Of a stretch of DNA of 64,000 bases, positions 52,773-61,086 are shown piece by piece. Origin of the DNA: Dactylosporangium sp. AC04546 (lineage in GTDB: Bacteria; Actinomycetota; Actinomycetes; Mycobacteriales; Micromonosporaceae); the NCBI RefSeq assembly GCF_022095675.1, contig NZ_JAHYSG010000026.1, positions 1 through 64,000 of the forward strand, read 5' to 3'. The notes under the pieces were generated by a model that had not been told where the DNA came from, did no database searches, and was given only the letters and a program-made list of their open reading frames with translations. The stretch's first letter is position 1. Each line of letters begins with the position of its first letter. The position numbers and the translations under genes are program-made.

Positions 52773-54326
52773 TTACCTGGGAAAAAGCTGACGGCGCACG
52801 ATCTTGCCGGTGGCGTTGCGGGGCAGGGCCGGGATGTAGTACACGTCGCGGGGCACCGAGAAGCGGGCCAGGCGGTGCCGCACGTACTCGCGCACCGCGT
52901 CGGGCTCGACCCACTCGCCGTCGTGGAGCGCGATCCAGGCGGCGAGCCGCTGGCCGAACTCGTCGTCCGGCACACCCGCCACCGCCACCTCGCGGACCTG
53001 CGGCAACTCGGCGATCACGTCCTCGACGGCCGCCGGGTAGACGTTCTCGCCGCCCGAGATGACCATGTCGTCCTCGCGGCCGTCGACGAACAGCAGCCCG
53101 TCCTCCGACAGGTGCCCCAGGTCGCCGGTGGCCAGCAGGTCGCCGTGGGTCTCGCGGCCGGTCCCGTTGGTGTACCCCTCGAAGATCATGTCGTTGCCCA
53201 CGAAGATCCGCCCGACCACGCCGATCGGCAGGTCACGCCCGGCCTCGTCGAGGATCGCCACACGTGTGCCCTGCGGTGGCCGGCCCGCCGTGCCCGGCGC
53301 CGCGATCAGCTCGCCGGGCGTGGCGATCGACGCCCACGACGCCTCCGTCGAGCCGTAGAGGTTGTACAGCACCTCGCCGTACACCCGCATGAATCGCGTC
53401 GCGAGCGGACCGGTCAGCGCCGATCCGGACGTCGCCACGACCCGTAGCGTGGGAATCGCGCCCGGGCTCTCCAGCAGCCGCTGCAGCATCACCGGCACCG
53501 CGAACAACGACGTGCACTCGTTGGCCCGCATCGACTCCACAGTGGACGCCGGGGTGAACCGGCGGGTGACCACGATCGTCCCGCGCAGCGCCAGGCACAG
53601 CTGGAGCGCGGCCAGCCCCCACGTGTGGAACAGCGGCGCGGCCACGAACATCCGCTCGCCCGCGTTCAGCGGAATGCGCGACACCACCGTGGCGAGGGGG
53701 CCCAAACCTGCCGGGTTCCGGCGTTTGGCGCCCTTGGGTGCTCCAGTGGTACCGGAGGTCAGCACGACGACGGACCCCGCGACCTCCGGCGGCTCAAGCT
53801 CCGCCGACGGGGATCGCTGGATGAGCGAGTCGATGCGTTCGACGGCCGCCCGGGGCAGGTGCGGCGGCATCGCCGCGAGCAGGCCGAGCAGTGCCTCGTC
53901 GTGCAGCAGCAGCATGAGGCCCTGGTCGTGCGCGACCGCCTCCAGCTGCGCGTTGCCGAGGCCGGTGTTGACCAGGACGGCCTGACCGCCGAGGGCGATC
54001 ACCGCCATGACGCACTCGATGAAGTACGCCGAGTTGTCGCAGAGCAGGCCGACCCGCGTGCCGGGGCCGACGCCGTGCTCGACGCGTAGCGCGTTGGCCA
54101 GGCGGCGGACCCGCTCGTCGAGGTCGCCGTAGGTGACGGCGCGGTGCTCGTCGATGATCGCGACCCGGCGGGGGTCGCGGGCGGCGGCGGACCGCATCTC
54201 ACCGAAGAGTCCGAAGCCCCACCTGCGCAGCGCGCCGAGCTGTCGCACGACGCGGGCGGGACTGCCCGGTGCCAGCACCTTGCGGCGGGCCAGGGTTCTC
54301 AGCACAAACGCCATATTCGCGGACAT
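52773..54326 (-). CDS. AMP-dependent acyl-CoA synthetase
   Basis: The protein has 517 residues from ATG 54326, 4 bp after the acyl-CoA dehydrogenase stop; ATG 54314 is an alternative. The adenylate-forming motifs are VLTSGTTGAPKGAK near 212-225, LYGSTEASW near 320, TGDLG near 405 and the C-terminal lysine in RNATGKIVRR near 505. It activates a carboxylic acid as acyl-AMP and then acyl-CoA. The fatty or polyketide-like substrate is not readable. It belongs to an acyl-CoA dehydrogenase-synthetase operon near SCP2 and TetR genes, so lipid or sterol catabolism is likely. Confidence 0.9.
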   Translation of the reverse strand: MSANMAFVLRTLARRKVLAPGSPARVVRQLGALRRWGFGLFGEMRSAAARDPRRVAIIDEHRAVTYGDLDERVRRLANALRVEHGVGPGTRVGLLCDNSAYFIECVMAVIALGGQAVLVNTGLGNAQLEAVAHDQGLMLLLHDEALLGLLAAMPPHLPRAAVERIDSLIQRSPSAELEPPEVAGSVVVLTSGTTGAPKGAKRRNPAGLGPLATVVSRIPLNAGERMFVAAPLFHTWGLAALQLCLALRGTIVVTRRFTPASTVESMRANECTSLFAVPVMLQRLLESPGAIPTLRVVATSGSALTGPLATRFMRVYGEVLYNLYGSTEASWASIATPGELIAAPGTAGRPPQGTRVAILDEAGRDLPIGVVGRIFVGNDMIFEGYTNGTGRETHGDLLATGDLGHLSEDGLLFVDGREDDMVISGGENVYPAAVEDVIAELPQVREVAVAGVPDDEFGQRLAAWIALHDGEWVEPDAVREYVRHRLARFSVPRDVYYIPALPRNATGKIVRRQLFPR

Positions 54327-54330
54327 ATCA

Positions 54331-55545
54331 TTACCGAATATAGACGCCTGAGATTGCCCTGGCCACCACCAGCCGTTGGATCTCGCTGGTCCCCTCGAAA
54401 ATCGTGTAGATCTTCGCGTCGCGGTACCAGCGCTCGACCGGGTGCTCACGGACGAATCCTGCGCCGCCGAGGATCTGCACGGCCTTCTCGGTGACCGCGA
54501 CCGCGACCTCGCCGGCCTTCAGCTTGCTCATGGAGCCCTCGCCGGCCTCGAACGGGCGGTTGTTGCGGCCCATCCAGGCGGCCCGCCAGACGAGCAGCCG
54601 CGCGGCGTCGATCTCCATCTTCATGTCGGCCAGCGCGAACGCGATCGACTGGTTCTCGATGATCGGCCGGCCGAACTGCACCCGGCCCTTCGCGTACTCC
54701 AGCGCGTACTCGTACGCGGCCCGCGCCACGCCCAGCGCCTGCGCGCCGACCGCCGGCCGGGACAGCTCGAACGTGCGCATCGCCGCCTGGCCCTGCGCCT
54801 TGCGGCCCTCGCGGGCCCGGGCGAGCCGGGCGTCGAGCGCCTCCTTGCCGCCGAGCAGGCAGCGGCCGGGCACCCGGACCTCGTCGAGGAAGACGTCGGC
54901 GGTGTGCGAGGCGCGCAGCCCGAGCTTCTTGAGCTTCTTGGAGCCGTTCAGCCCCGGGGTGCCGGGCGGCACGATGAACGCGGCCTGCCCGCGCGAGCCG
55001 AGCTCCGGTTCGACGCTCGCCGTGACAACGTGGACGTTGGCGATGCCGCCGTTGGTCGCGAACGCCTTCTGGCCGCTGATGACCCACTCGTCCGTGCTTT
55101 CGTCGTACCGCGCCCGGGTGCGCATCGACCCGACGTCCGACCCGGCCTCGGGCTCGGTGGTGCAGAACGCGGCGACCTGGGGGTCGCTCGCGTCACCGAA
55201 GCACTGCGGCACCCACTCCAGCATCTGCTCGGGCGTGCCGGAGGCGTAGATCGCGGCGACGGCCAGGCTGGTACCGAAGATCGCCATCCCGATGCCGGCG
55301 TCGCCCCAGAACAGCTCCTCGTTGGACAGGCACAGCGACAGTCCGGTCGGGTCGGCCCAGGTGTTGGCCAGGAACTCGAACCCGTACAGGCCGATCTTCG
55401 CGGCCTCCTGGATCACCGGCCAGGGCGTCTCCTCGCGGGCGTCCCACTCGGCACCGGCGGGCCGTACGACGTCCAGGGCGAACCCGTGGACCCACTCCCG
55501 CAGGTCCCGTTGCTCCTCGTTGAGATCGAGCGAAAATTCCACCAT
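54331..55545 (-). CDS. Acyl-CoA dehydrogenase family protein
   Basis: The protein has 404 residues; ATG 55545 has a GAGGAGGAA site 7 nt upstream. It is a flavoenzyme for alpha,beta-dehydrogenation of acyl-CoA. FAD-binding segments [14 protein letters not shown] and [12 protein letters not shown] and the C-terminal region [17 protein letters not shown] (which bears the catalytic Glu zone) are present, and [20 protein letters not shown] is typical. It heads the minus-strand operon with the acyl-CoA synthetase. A nine-copy palindrome array occupies the upstream region, starting 169 bp before its ATG. Confidence 0.93.
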   Translation of the reverse strand: MVEFSLDLNEEQRDLREWVHGFALDVVRPAGAEWDAREETPWPVIQEAAKIGLYGFEFLANTWADPTGLSLCLSNEELFWGDAGIGMAIFGTSLAVAAIYASGTPEQMLEWVPQCFGDASDPQVAAFCTTEPEAGSDVGSMRTRARYDESTDEWVISGQKAFATNGGIANVHVVTASVEPELGSRGQAAFIVPPGTPGLNGSKKLKKLGLRASHTADVFLDEVRVPGRCLLGGKEALDARLARAREGRKAQGQAAMRTFELSRPAVGAQALGVARAAYEYALEYAKGRVQFGRPIIENQSIAFALADMKMEIDAARLLVWRAAWMGRNNRPFEAGEGSMSKLKAGEVAVAVTEKAVQILGGAGFVREHPVERWYRDAKIYTIFEGTSEIQRLVVARAISGVYIR

Positions 55546-55669
55546 CGCGTTCCTCCTCTCGCTTGTTCGGGATCCCTTTGGCGCCGCTTTTCCCCCGCTG
55601 GGGGCGTCGTCGCCGGGGCACCGCGGTTGGTCGCATCTGCGGAACGCCGGGCATCTCCCTCCAGCGAAC

Positions 55670-56129
55670 CCGACGCCGGGGTGTGGCTCGTGCTCGCGTC
55701 GCGGGCATCTGTTTCGGTCGGTCGACCGGCCGAGTGGTTGCGCTTGAAGCCGGGGTGCGGCTCCTGCTCGCGTGGCAGGTACCTGTTTCGGTCGGTCGAC
55801 TGACCGAGTGGCGGGGTTTCCTCGGGTCGGTCGACCGGCCGAGTGGTCGAGCTTGAAGCCGGGGTGTGGCTCGTGCTCGCGTCGCGGGCATCTGTTTCGG
55901 TCGGTCGACCGACCGAGTGGTCGAGCTTGAAGCCGGGGTGCGGCTCCTGCTCGCGTCGCTGGCGATGTCTTCGGTCGGTCGACCGACCAAGTGGTTGCGG
56001 TTGCCGTTGGTCGGTCGACCGACCGAATGGCGCGGCTTCCCTAAGTCGGTCGACCGACCGAATGGTTGCGCTTGCCCCCGGTCGGTCGACCGACCGACCG
56101 CGCTTGCCGTGAGTCGGTCGACCGACCGA
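55670..56129. repeat. Array of nine GGTCGGTCGACC-type palindromes
   Basis: Nine palindromic cores centred near 55723, 55797, 55832, 55906, 55980, 56016, 56051, 56087 and 56119 are spaced either 32-36 or 74 bp apart. The best match is the 20-bp palindrome TCGGTCGGTCGACCGACCGA at copy 4, and others differ at one to three positions. Long spacers share a module running GCTTGAAGCCGGGGTG to about ATCTG, and short ones share GTGG and TTGC ends. The array lies in the 623-bp interval between the SCP2 and acyl-CoA dehydrogenase genes, both minus strand. It has no credible gene. Confidence 0.9.
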
Positions 56130-56168
56130 ACTGCGCCCGCGCGGAGACGGCCCGGATCGGAGAGCGGG

Positions 56169-56624
56169 TCAGCCCTTCGGGATGTCGAAGAGGTTGGCGA
56201 TGTTCGCCGCCAGACCCAGGTCGCCCTTCGCCTTGAGCTTGCCCGTCATGAACATCATCATGGGGTTGCCGGCACCCGAGACGACCTTGAGGAAGTCCAC
56301 CGGACCGACCGTGATCGCGAGCTTCGGGTCCTGGTCGGCGCCCGGCGACAGCGTGCAGGCCCCGTTGGCGATGACCAGCTCGTAGGTGTCGACGCCCCCG
56401 TCCGGACGGTCGGTGATCGTCCAGTGGATGATCGCGTTCGTCGAGCCGGCGCGGTCGGGGCGGAACAGCTCCGGGAAGCGGGAGAAGATCGTGTCGAGGA
56501 CTTTGCCGCGCTGGTCGCTCTTCATGATGTCGGCGAGCTGGGAGTCCGGCGCGTTCTTGACGAGCTGCGCGAACTGCTTGGGGTCGACGTTGTTGAAGTC
56601 GCCCAGGGCGTCGAGGTCGGACAT
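56169..56624 (-). CDS. SCP2 sterol-binding domain protein
   Basis: The protein has 151 residues; ATG 56624 has CGGAGGG 7 nt upstream. The SCP2 fold covers residues about 50-150, with DTYELVIANGACTLSP, DPKLAITVGPVDFLKVVSG and FMTGKLKAKGDLGLAANIANLF. It probably binds acyl chains or sterols in the cytosol and hands them to enzymes such as the neighbouring acyl-CoA synthetase. It is divergent from the TetR gene and shares a palindromic operator with it, so it is a likely target of that repressor. Confidence 0.92.
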   Translation of the reverse strand: MSDLDALGDFNNVDPKQFAQLVKNAPDSQLADIMKSDQRGKVLDTIFSRFPELFRPDRAGSTNAIIHWTITDRPDGGVDTYELVIANGACTLSPGADQDPKLAITVGPVDFLKVVSGAGNPMMMFMTGKLKAKGDLGLAANIANLFDIPKG

Positions 56625-56648
56625 GCTGTGCCCTCCGTTGATATTAAG

Positions 56649-56678
56649 CTACTCGCGCGTAACCTTACGCACGAGTAG
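56649..56678. promoter_or_regulatory. TetR-type operator between SCP2 and TetR genes
   Basis: A 30-bp inverted repeat has 14-bp arms (56649-56662 and 56665-56678; left arm CTACTCGCGCGTAA, one mismatch) and a 2-bp spacer. It overlaps the -10 of the TetR gene on one side and lies just upstream of TAATAT for the SCP2 gene on the other, so it fits a shared repressor site. Confidence 0.75.
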
Positions 56679-56679
56679 G

Positions 56680-56685
56680 TAAGGT
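56680..56685 (+). promoter_or_regulatory. Leaderless -10 of the TetR gene
   Basis: TAAGGT lies 6 nt before ATG 56692, immediately after the 30-bp operator. Binding there would block it. Confidence 0.6.
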
Positions 56686-56691
56686 GGCAAG

Positions 56692-57306
56692 ATGCTGAAA
56701 CGGCTCCCCCGGGTCGTCCGCGAGCAGCAGATGCTCGACGCCGCGGTCAAGGTGTTCGCCGACCGAGGCTTCCACGCGGCGTCGATGGACGAGATCGCGG
56801 AGGCCGCCGGGATCTCCAAGCCGATGGTGTACGCCTACCTCGGCACCAAGGATGAGCTTTTCATCGCCTGCCTCCAGCGCGAGGCGACCCGCCTGATGGA
56901 GACCGTCGCGGCGGGGGTGCTGCCGGCCGCCGGCCCCGACGAGCAGCTCTGGAACGGCCTGCGCTCGTTCTTCACGTTCGTCGGGGCGCACCGCGACGGC
57001 TGGCGCGTCCTCTACCGCCAGGCCCGCAGCGAGCCGCACTTCGCCGGCGAGCTGGCCGGCATGCGGGCCCGGATCGTCGAGGTGGTCGCCGGGCTGCTGG
57101 AGAGCGCCTGCGTGGCCGCCGCCGTGCCGGCGCGCCCGGGCGACTTCGTGGCCATGGCCTACGCGTACGTGGGCGCTGCCGAGTCGCTCGCCGACTGGCT
57201 GGCCGACCACGAGGAGGAGGACCCGGAGCACACCGCGACGCGCATGATGAACTTCGTCTGGGTCGGCGCCGAGTCGCTCCTGCAGGGCCGGGTCTGGCGG
57301 GCCTGA
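56692..57306 (+). CDS. TetR/AcrR family regulator
   Basis: The protein has 204 residues. The N-terminal helix-turn-helix (MLDAAVKVFADRGFHAASMD, then EIAEAAGISKPMVYAYLGTK) is typical, with an ordinary C-terminal ligand domain (WRVLYRQARSEPHF, FVAMAYAYVGAAESLADWL). The SCP2, acyl-CoA dehydrogenase and synthetase context suggests an acyl-CoA or lipid ligand. It is probably autoregulated via the adjacent 30-bp operator. The gene converges on the rhomboid gene with 1 bp between stops. Confidence 0.92.
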   Translation: MLKRLPRVVREQQMLDAAVKVFADRGFHAASMDEIAEAAGISKPMVYAYLGTKDELFIACLQREATRLMETVAAGVLPAAGPDEQLWNGLRSFFTFVGAHRDGWRVLYRQARSEPHFAGELAGMRARIVEVVAGLLESACVAAAVPARPGDFVAMAYAYVGAAESLADWLADHEEEDPEHTATRMMNFVWVGAESLLQGRVWRA

Positions 57307-57307
57307 G

Positions 57308-58273
57308 CTACTTCGCGAAGGGGATGCCCGCCGGCGGCGTCAGGGTGGCGGTTTGCATCCCGAAGAGCACAGCAAGCACCAGCAGTACCCCGAGCACGGC
57401 CGTCGTCTGGATCAGCGCTCGCTGCTTCTGCGGTGCGTAGGCCAGCCCGGCCGCGATGAGCGCGCCGGTGACCATGCCGCCGAGGTGTCCGGCGATCGAG
57501 ATGCCCGGCACGCTGAACGTGATGACGAGGTTGAGGATCAGCACTGGCACGATGCCGGCCACGCTGCGGCGCATCCGGCGCAGCACCACGATCAGCGCGG
57601 CGAAGAGGCCGAAGATCGCGCCCGAGGCGCCCACCGTCTGGGTGGTCGGCGCCGCGAAGAGGTAGACACCGATGCTGCCGCCGATGCCCGACACAAGGTA
57701 CAGCGACAGGAAGCGGACCCGGCCGAGCATCGCCTCCAGCGGGCGGCCCAGGACCCACAGGGCCCACATGTTCATCGCCAGGTGCAGCAGGCCGTAGTGC
57801 AGGAACATCGACGTGAAGATCCGGTAGTACTCACCGTCGTGCATGCCGCCCGGCATCAGGACCCTGGTCCCCTCCAGCGGCCCGTCGGTGTAGGTGCCGA
57901 GCGGGTAGGTGACCAGCGCGCCCCACTCGTGCAGCGGCGTCGAGCCACCCAGCAGACCGCCCAGGCCCCCGCCGGCGATCGCGTTGGACTTGCCGGAACT
58001 GATGAACGCGGCGATGAAGACGAGCACGTTGATCACGATGAGCGTGATCGTCACCGTGCCCTGGGCGCCCGACGTGCCGCCGCCGAACGCGGTCCGGACG
58101 GGCCGCTGCGTCCGCGCACCCTCGCGGACGCAGTCCGGGCACTGGAAGCCGACCGACGCCTCGTTCATGCAGTCCGGGCAAATCGGCCGGTCACAGCGGG
58201 TGCACCGGACATACGTCTCGCGGGTCGGGTGCCGGTAGCAGACGGGGACCACGTTCGCCGGCGGCTGAGTCAT
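57308..58273 (-). CDS. Rhomboid intramembrane protease with N-terminal zinc-binding motif
   Basis: The protein has 321 residues; ATG 58273 sits 6 nt after TAACCT, suggesting a leaderless start. The N-terminal 50 residues hold a B-box-like zinc site: C12, H15, C24, C27, C32, C35, C45 and C48. The membrane body has about six to seven helices with the catalytic serine S217 in GASGAIFG and histidine H263 in SIAGHLGG. The usual HxxxN in helix two is present as H164 with N168 (LLHLAMNMW). It cleaves membrane proteins within the bilayer. Substrates are unknown. Confidence 0.93.
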   Translation of the reverse strand: MTQPPANVVPVCYRHPTRETYVRCTRCDRPICPDCMNEASVGFQCPDCVREGARTQRPVRTAFGGGTSGAQGTVTITLIVINVLVFIAAFISSGKSNAIAGGGLGGLLGGSTPLHEWGALVTYPLGTYTDGPLEGTRVLMPGGMHDGEYYRIFTSMFLHYGLLHLAMNMWALWVLGRPLEAMLGRVRFLSLYLVSGIGGSIGVYLFAAPTTQTVGASGAIFGLFAALIVVLRRMRRSVAGIVPVLILNLVITFSVPGISIAGHLGGMVTGALIAAGLAYAPQKQRALIQTTAVLGVLLVLAVLFGMQTATLTPPAGIPFAK

Positions 58274-58279
58274 GCACCA

Positions 58280-58285
58280 AGGTTA
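58280..58285 (-). promoter_or_regulatory. Leaderless -10 of the rhomboid gene
   Basis: On the minus strand TAACCT lies 6 nt before ATG 58273. It abuts the hairpin 58286-58305. Confidence 0.55.
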
Positions 58286-58305
58286 GCTAGCCCTTGCGGG
58301 CTAGC
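58286..58305. terminator. Hairpin between cyclophilin and rhomboid genes
   Basis: An 8-bp perfect stem (58286-58293 and 58298-58305) with a TTGC loop lies 3 bp after the cyclophilin stop and 12 bp before the rhomboid start. It probably terminates the cyclophilin transcript; a T-run is lacking. Confidence 0.6.
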
Positions 58306-58308
58306 CCG

Positions 58309-58854
58309 CTACGAGAGTCGCTGGATCTCCACGCGCTCGATCACGATGTCCTGGATCGGCCGGTCGCCCGAGGCGGTGCGGGCGCCGGCGATCTGGTCGA
58401 CGACCTTGCGGGAGTCGTCGTCGGCGACCTCGCCGAAGATCGTGTGCTTGCCGTTGAGGTGCGGGGTCGGGCCCACGGTGATGAAGAACTGCGAGCCGTT
58501 GGTGCCGCCGCCGGTGAAGCGGTCGATGCCGGCGTTGGCCATGGCCAGCAGGTAGGGCCGGGCGAAGTGCAGGTCCGGGTGGATCTCGTCGTTGAAGGTG
58601 TAGCCCGGGCCGCCCCGGCCGGTGCCGGTCGGGTCGCCGCCCTGGATCATGAAGCCGTCGATCACGCGGTGGAAGATGACGCCGTCGTAGTACGGGCCCC
58701 GGCCCGGCTCGCCGTTGCGCGGGTCGGTGTACTCCCGGGTGCCCTCGGCGAGCTCGACGAAGTTGCGCACGGTCTTCGGGGCGTGGTTGGGGAACAGCTC
58801 AAGCCGGATGGAGCCGGCGTTGGTGTGCAGCGTCGCGAACAGTTGCTCGGCCAC
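58309..58854 (-). CDS. Cyclophilin-type peptidyl-prolyl isomerase
   Basis: The protein has 181 residues; ATG 58854 has GGGAG about 10 nt upstream. It is a cytosolic cyclophilin: the catalytic arginine is in [19 protein letters not shown] (about 61-79), and NGSQFFIT and HTIFGEV complete the pocket. No signal peptide is visible. It catalyses proline cis/trans isomerisation. It is monocistronic and followed by a short hairpin before the rhomboid gene. Confidence 0.95.
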   Translation of the reverse strand: MAEQLFATLHTNAGSIRLELFPNHAPKTVRNFVELAEGTREYTDPRNGEPGRGPYYDGVIFHRVIDGFMIQGGDPTGTGRGGPGYTFNDEIHPDLHFARPYLLAMANAGIDRFTGGGTNGSQFFITVGPTPHLNGKHTIFGEVADDDSRKVVDQIAGARTASGDRPIQDIVIERVEIQRLS

Positions 58855-59037
58855 CAGTTCTCCCTTTCATTGGTGACATTCCGTCATCACCGTATCCGAC
58901 GTGGATTCTGCCGGATCCGGGTGTGCGGGCCGCCGGTTCGGTGCACGATGACCAGCAGCGGCCGAGTCCATGAGGTTCTCCCTGGTTGGAATGGGGTAAC
59001 CGGGGATGGACAGGTAGCGCCTCGGGAGGTGGAGCAA

Positions 59038-59670
59038 GTGTTTCGACGTCGTCAGGTGAAGACGCATAGCCGGCTCATGCGGGACGAGCTCGGGGAAAGC
59101 TTCGACCACCTGCGGATGGCCGCGGCGCACGCCGCCGATGGCGCTTCCGGCGCCTTGGCGCCACGCGTCGACGCCGCCCGCAAGGCGGTCAAGCCCGGCA
59201 TGCGCAAGGCCCGTGACGCGGCCATGGGCGGCATGGACACGGTCCTCGTGATCGCCCGCGACCGTTCGCGGGAGACCGGCAAGAAGGCCGGGAAGACGGG
59301 ACGTAAGGGGAAGGCCCGAATGATGGGGAACGAGGGCCGGTCGCGCCGGTGGCCGATGGCGATCGGCGGGATTCTGGTCGCGGGGGCGGCCGTCGGTGCC
59401 GCGTCGGCGATGCTGCGCCGCCGGCGCAACCAGCAGAGCTGGGACGAGTACGGCACGACCCGCACCGCGAGTGAGACCGGCTCGATGGCCGACTCGGCGA
59501 AGTCGACGATGGACGCGGGGATCGAGAAGGCCAAGACCATGGGTGAGGCGGCCAAGGATCGCGCCTCCGACCTGATCGGCAGCAAGAGCACCAACCCCGG
59601 CCCCGCCGGCAGCGGTGAGTACGACAAGCCCTCGATGCCGCATTCGACGTCGAAGAACAGTCGTCCCTAG
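59038..59670 (+). CDS. Hypothetical one-helix membrane protein, basic
   Basis: The protein has 210 residues; GTG 59038 has GGGAGG 8 nt upstream. The N-terminus is cytosolic and basic, with two amphipathic helices (LGESFDHLRMAAAHAADG; VDAARKAVKPGMRKARDAAM) reminiscent of apolipoprotein- or YtxH-like repeats. One membrane segment occurs at about 104-122 (MAIGGILVAGAAVGAASAML), followed by RRRR and a Ser/Asp/Lys-rich tail with a further amphipathic helix. I recognise no named family. It stands alone, ending at a terminator shared with corA. Confidence 0.65.
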   Translation: MFRRRQVKTHSRLMRDELGESFDHLRMAAAHAADGASGALAPRVDAARKAVKPGMRKARDAAMGGMDTVLVIARDRSRETGKKAGKTGRKGKARMMGNEGRSRRWPMAIGGILVAGAAVGAASAMLRRRRNQQSWDEYGTTRTASETGSMADSAKSTMDAGIEKAKTMGEAAKDRASDLIGSKSTNPGPAGSGEYDKPSMPHSTSKNSRP

Positions 59671-59689
59671 CAGGATCGATCGTGTAGGC

Positions 59690-59718
59690 GGGCCGTCCCC
59701 GGCCACGGGGGACGGCCC
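59690..59718. terminator. Bidirectional hairpin between the hypothetical and corA genes
   Basis: An 11-bp perfect stem (59690-59700 and 59708-59718) lies between two convergent stops. It is GC-rich and lacks a clear T-run. Confidence 0.75.
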
Positions 59719-59727
59719 ACCTATGCG

Positions 59728-60864
59728 TCACAACCAGCCGGCGCGGCGGAACATCCGGTACAGCGCGGCGCAGCCCAGGAAGATCACCAGCATCAGCACC
59801 GGGTAGCCGAAGACCCACTTCGTCTCCGGCATGAAGTCGAAGTTCATCCCGTAGATGCCGGCGACCGCGGTCGGGACCGCGGCGATACCGGCCCACGCGG
59901 CGATCTTGCGCATGTCGTTGTTCTGGTCGACGCTCACCTGCGCCAGCCGCGCCTGCAGCACCGAGTTGATCACGTCGTCGAGGTACAGCACCTGCTCGAC
60001 CGCGCTCGCGAGGTGGTCGTTGACGTCGCGGAAGTACCGCCGGATCTCATCCGGAACGTCCGCGAGCTGCCCGTTGGCCAGCCCCGCGAGGGGTCGCTGC
60101 AGCGGCAGCACGGCGCGCTTGAACTCCATCAGCTCGCGCTTGAGCTGGTACACCCGCTGGATCCGGTTGCTGCCCCTGGACCGGTCCGGGCTGCTGAACA
60201 CCTGGTCCTCGACCGCGGCGACGTCCTCCTCGATGCCGGTCGCCACCTCGACCAGCGTGTCCACCACGCTGTCGGCGACGGCGTAGGCGACCGCCCACGG
60301 GCCCCGCTCCAGCACCTCCCGGCGCCGCTCCAGCCCGGTGCGCACCGGCGCCAGCCGGGCCGCGTCGCCGTGGCGCACGGTGATGATGAAGTGCTCGCCG
60401 ATGAACATCAGCAGGTCGCCCGTCTCGACGACCTCACTGGTGTCGGTGAGCTCGTCGTGCTCGACGTAGCGAGCGGTCCGCATCGTTACGAAGATCATCT
60501 CTCCGTAGCGCTCGACCTTCGGCCGCTGCTTGGAGGTCACCGCGTCCTCGACGGCCAGCTCGTGCAGCTGGAACGTCTCGGCGATGTGCGCCATCTCCTC
60601 GGCGCGCGGCTCCTTGAGCCCGATCCACACGAACCCGTTGCGGTGCCGGCGCGCGACGCGCAGGGCCTCCGCGTAGTGCCACTCGCCCGGTTGGCGCACG
60701 CCGTCGACGTAGACGGCGCAGTCGACGATGGCGCTGCCCGTGGCGGGCTGGACGGCAGGGGCGGCCGGGGCCGCCGGGGTACTCAGCATCCGGGACATCG
60801 CCCGCACCGGTCGCGACAGCGCGCGCGAAAGGGGGCTGGTGTTCTGCTGCTGGTCGTCGGCCAT
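59728..60864 (-). CDS. corA: Magnesium/cobalt transporter CorA
   Basis: The protein has 378 residues from ATG 60864. The long cytoplasmic domain is followed by two C-terminal helices (about 315-335 and 350-370), with the selectivity motif GMNFDFMPE between them. The N-terminal 45 residues are an Ala/Pro-rich extension. The pentameric channel passes Mg2+ and related ions down the membrane potential. The upstream leader holds a striking 21-bp hairpin with a G-rich loop (60918-60976), so post-transcriptional control is possible. Confidence 0.94.
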   Translation of the reverse strand: MADDQQQNTSPLSRALSRPVRAMSRMLSTPAAPAAPAVQPATGSAIVDCAVYVDGVRQPGEWHYAEALRVARRHRNGFVWIGLKEPRAEEMAHIAETFQLHELAVEDAVTSKQRPKVERYGEMIFVTMRTARYVEHDELTDTSEVVETGDLLMFIGEHFIITVRHGDAARLAPVRTGLERRREVLERGPWAVAYAVADSVVDTLVEVATGIEEDVAAVEDQVFSSPDRSRGSNRIQRVYQLKRELMEFKRAVLPLQRPLAGLANGQLADVPDEIRRYFRDVNDHLASAVEQVLYLDDVINSVLQARLAQVSVDQNNDMRKIAAWAGIAAVPTAVAGIYGMNFDFMPETKWVFGYPVLMLVIFLGCAALYRMFRRAGWL

Positions 60865-60917
60865 CTCGACCTCCCGGAGTCATCGCATGGGAGTGTCGGC
60901 CCGCCCGGAAAGAAGTT

Positions 60918-60976
60918 GGCACCGGGTGGACCGACCGCAGGTGGGGGGTGGGGGCGCGGTCGGCCCACCCGGTGCC
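60918..60976. promoter_or_regulatory. Long hairpin with G-rich loop upstream of corA
   Basis: The 21-bp arms (60918-60938 and 60956-60976) differ at one position; the 17-nt loop is G-rich on the plus strand, with runs of six and five G. It lies 54 nt before the corA ATG. It does not have the M-box fold, as far as I can see. Confidence 0.6.
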
Positions 60977-61086
60977 GTTGGGGGGCGGGGGGTGATGCCT
61001 GCAGCGCGATTCGCAAAGCGCGCCGGGCTGGATTTTGATCCATCCGGTACCGGCTGGGGAACCACCCCCACCATCACGTTTTGGTG

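Noticed and set aside
55670..56129. The regular palindromes first looked like a CRISPR array.
   Set aside because: Repeat units are under 21 bp, the spacers are short or twice as long, and the long spacers resemble one another instead of being unique. No cas gene is present in the window.
60865..61086. An M-box magnesium riboswitch upstream of corA.
   Set aside because: I could not find the conserved M-box core sequences or three-helix arrangement; only one long hairpin is visible. A covariance-model search would settle it.
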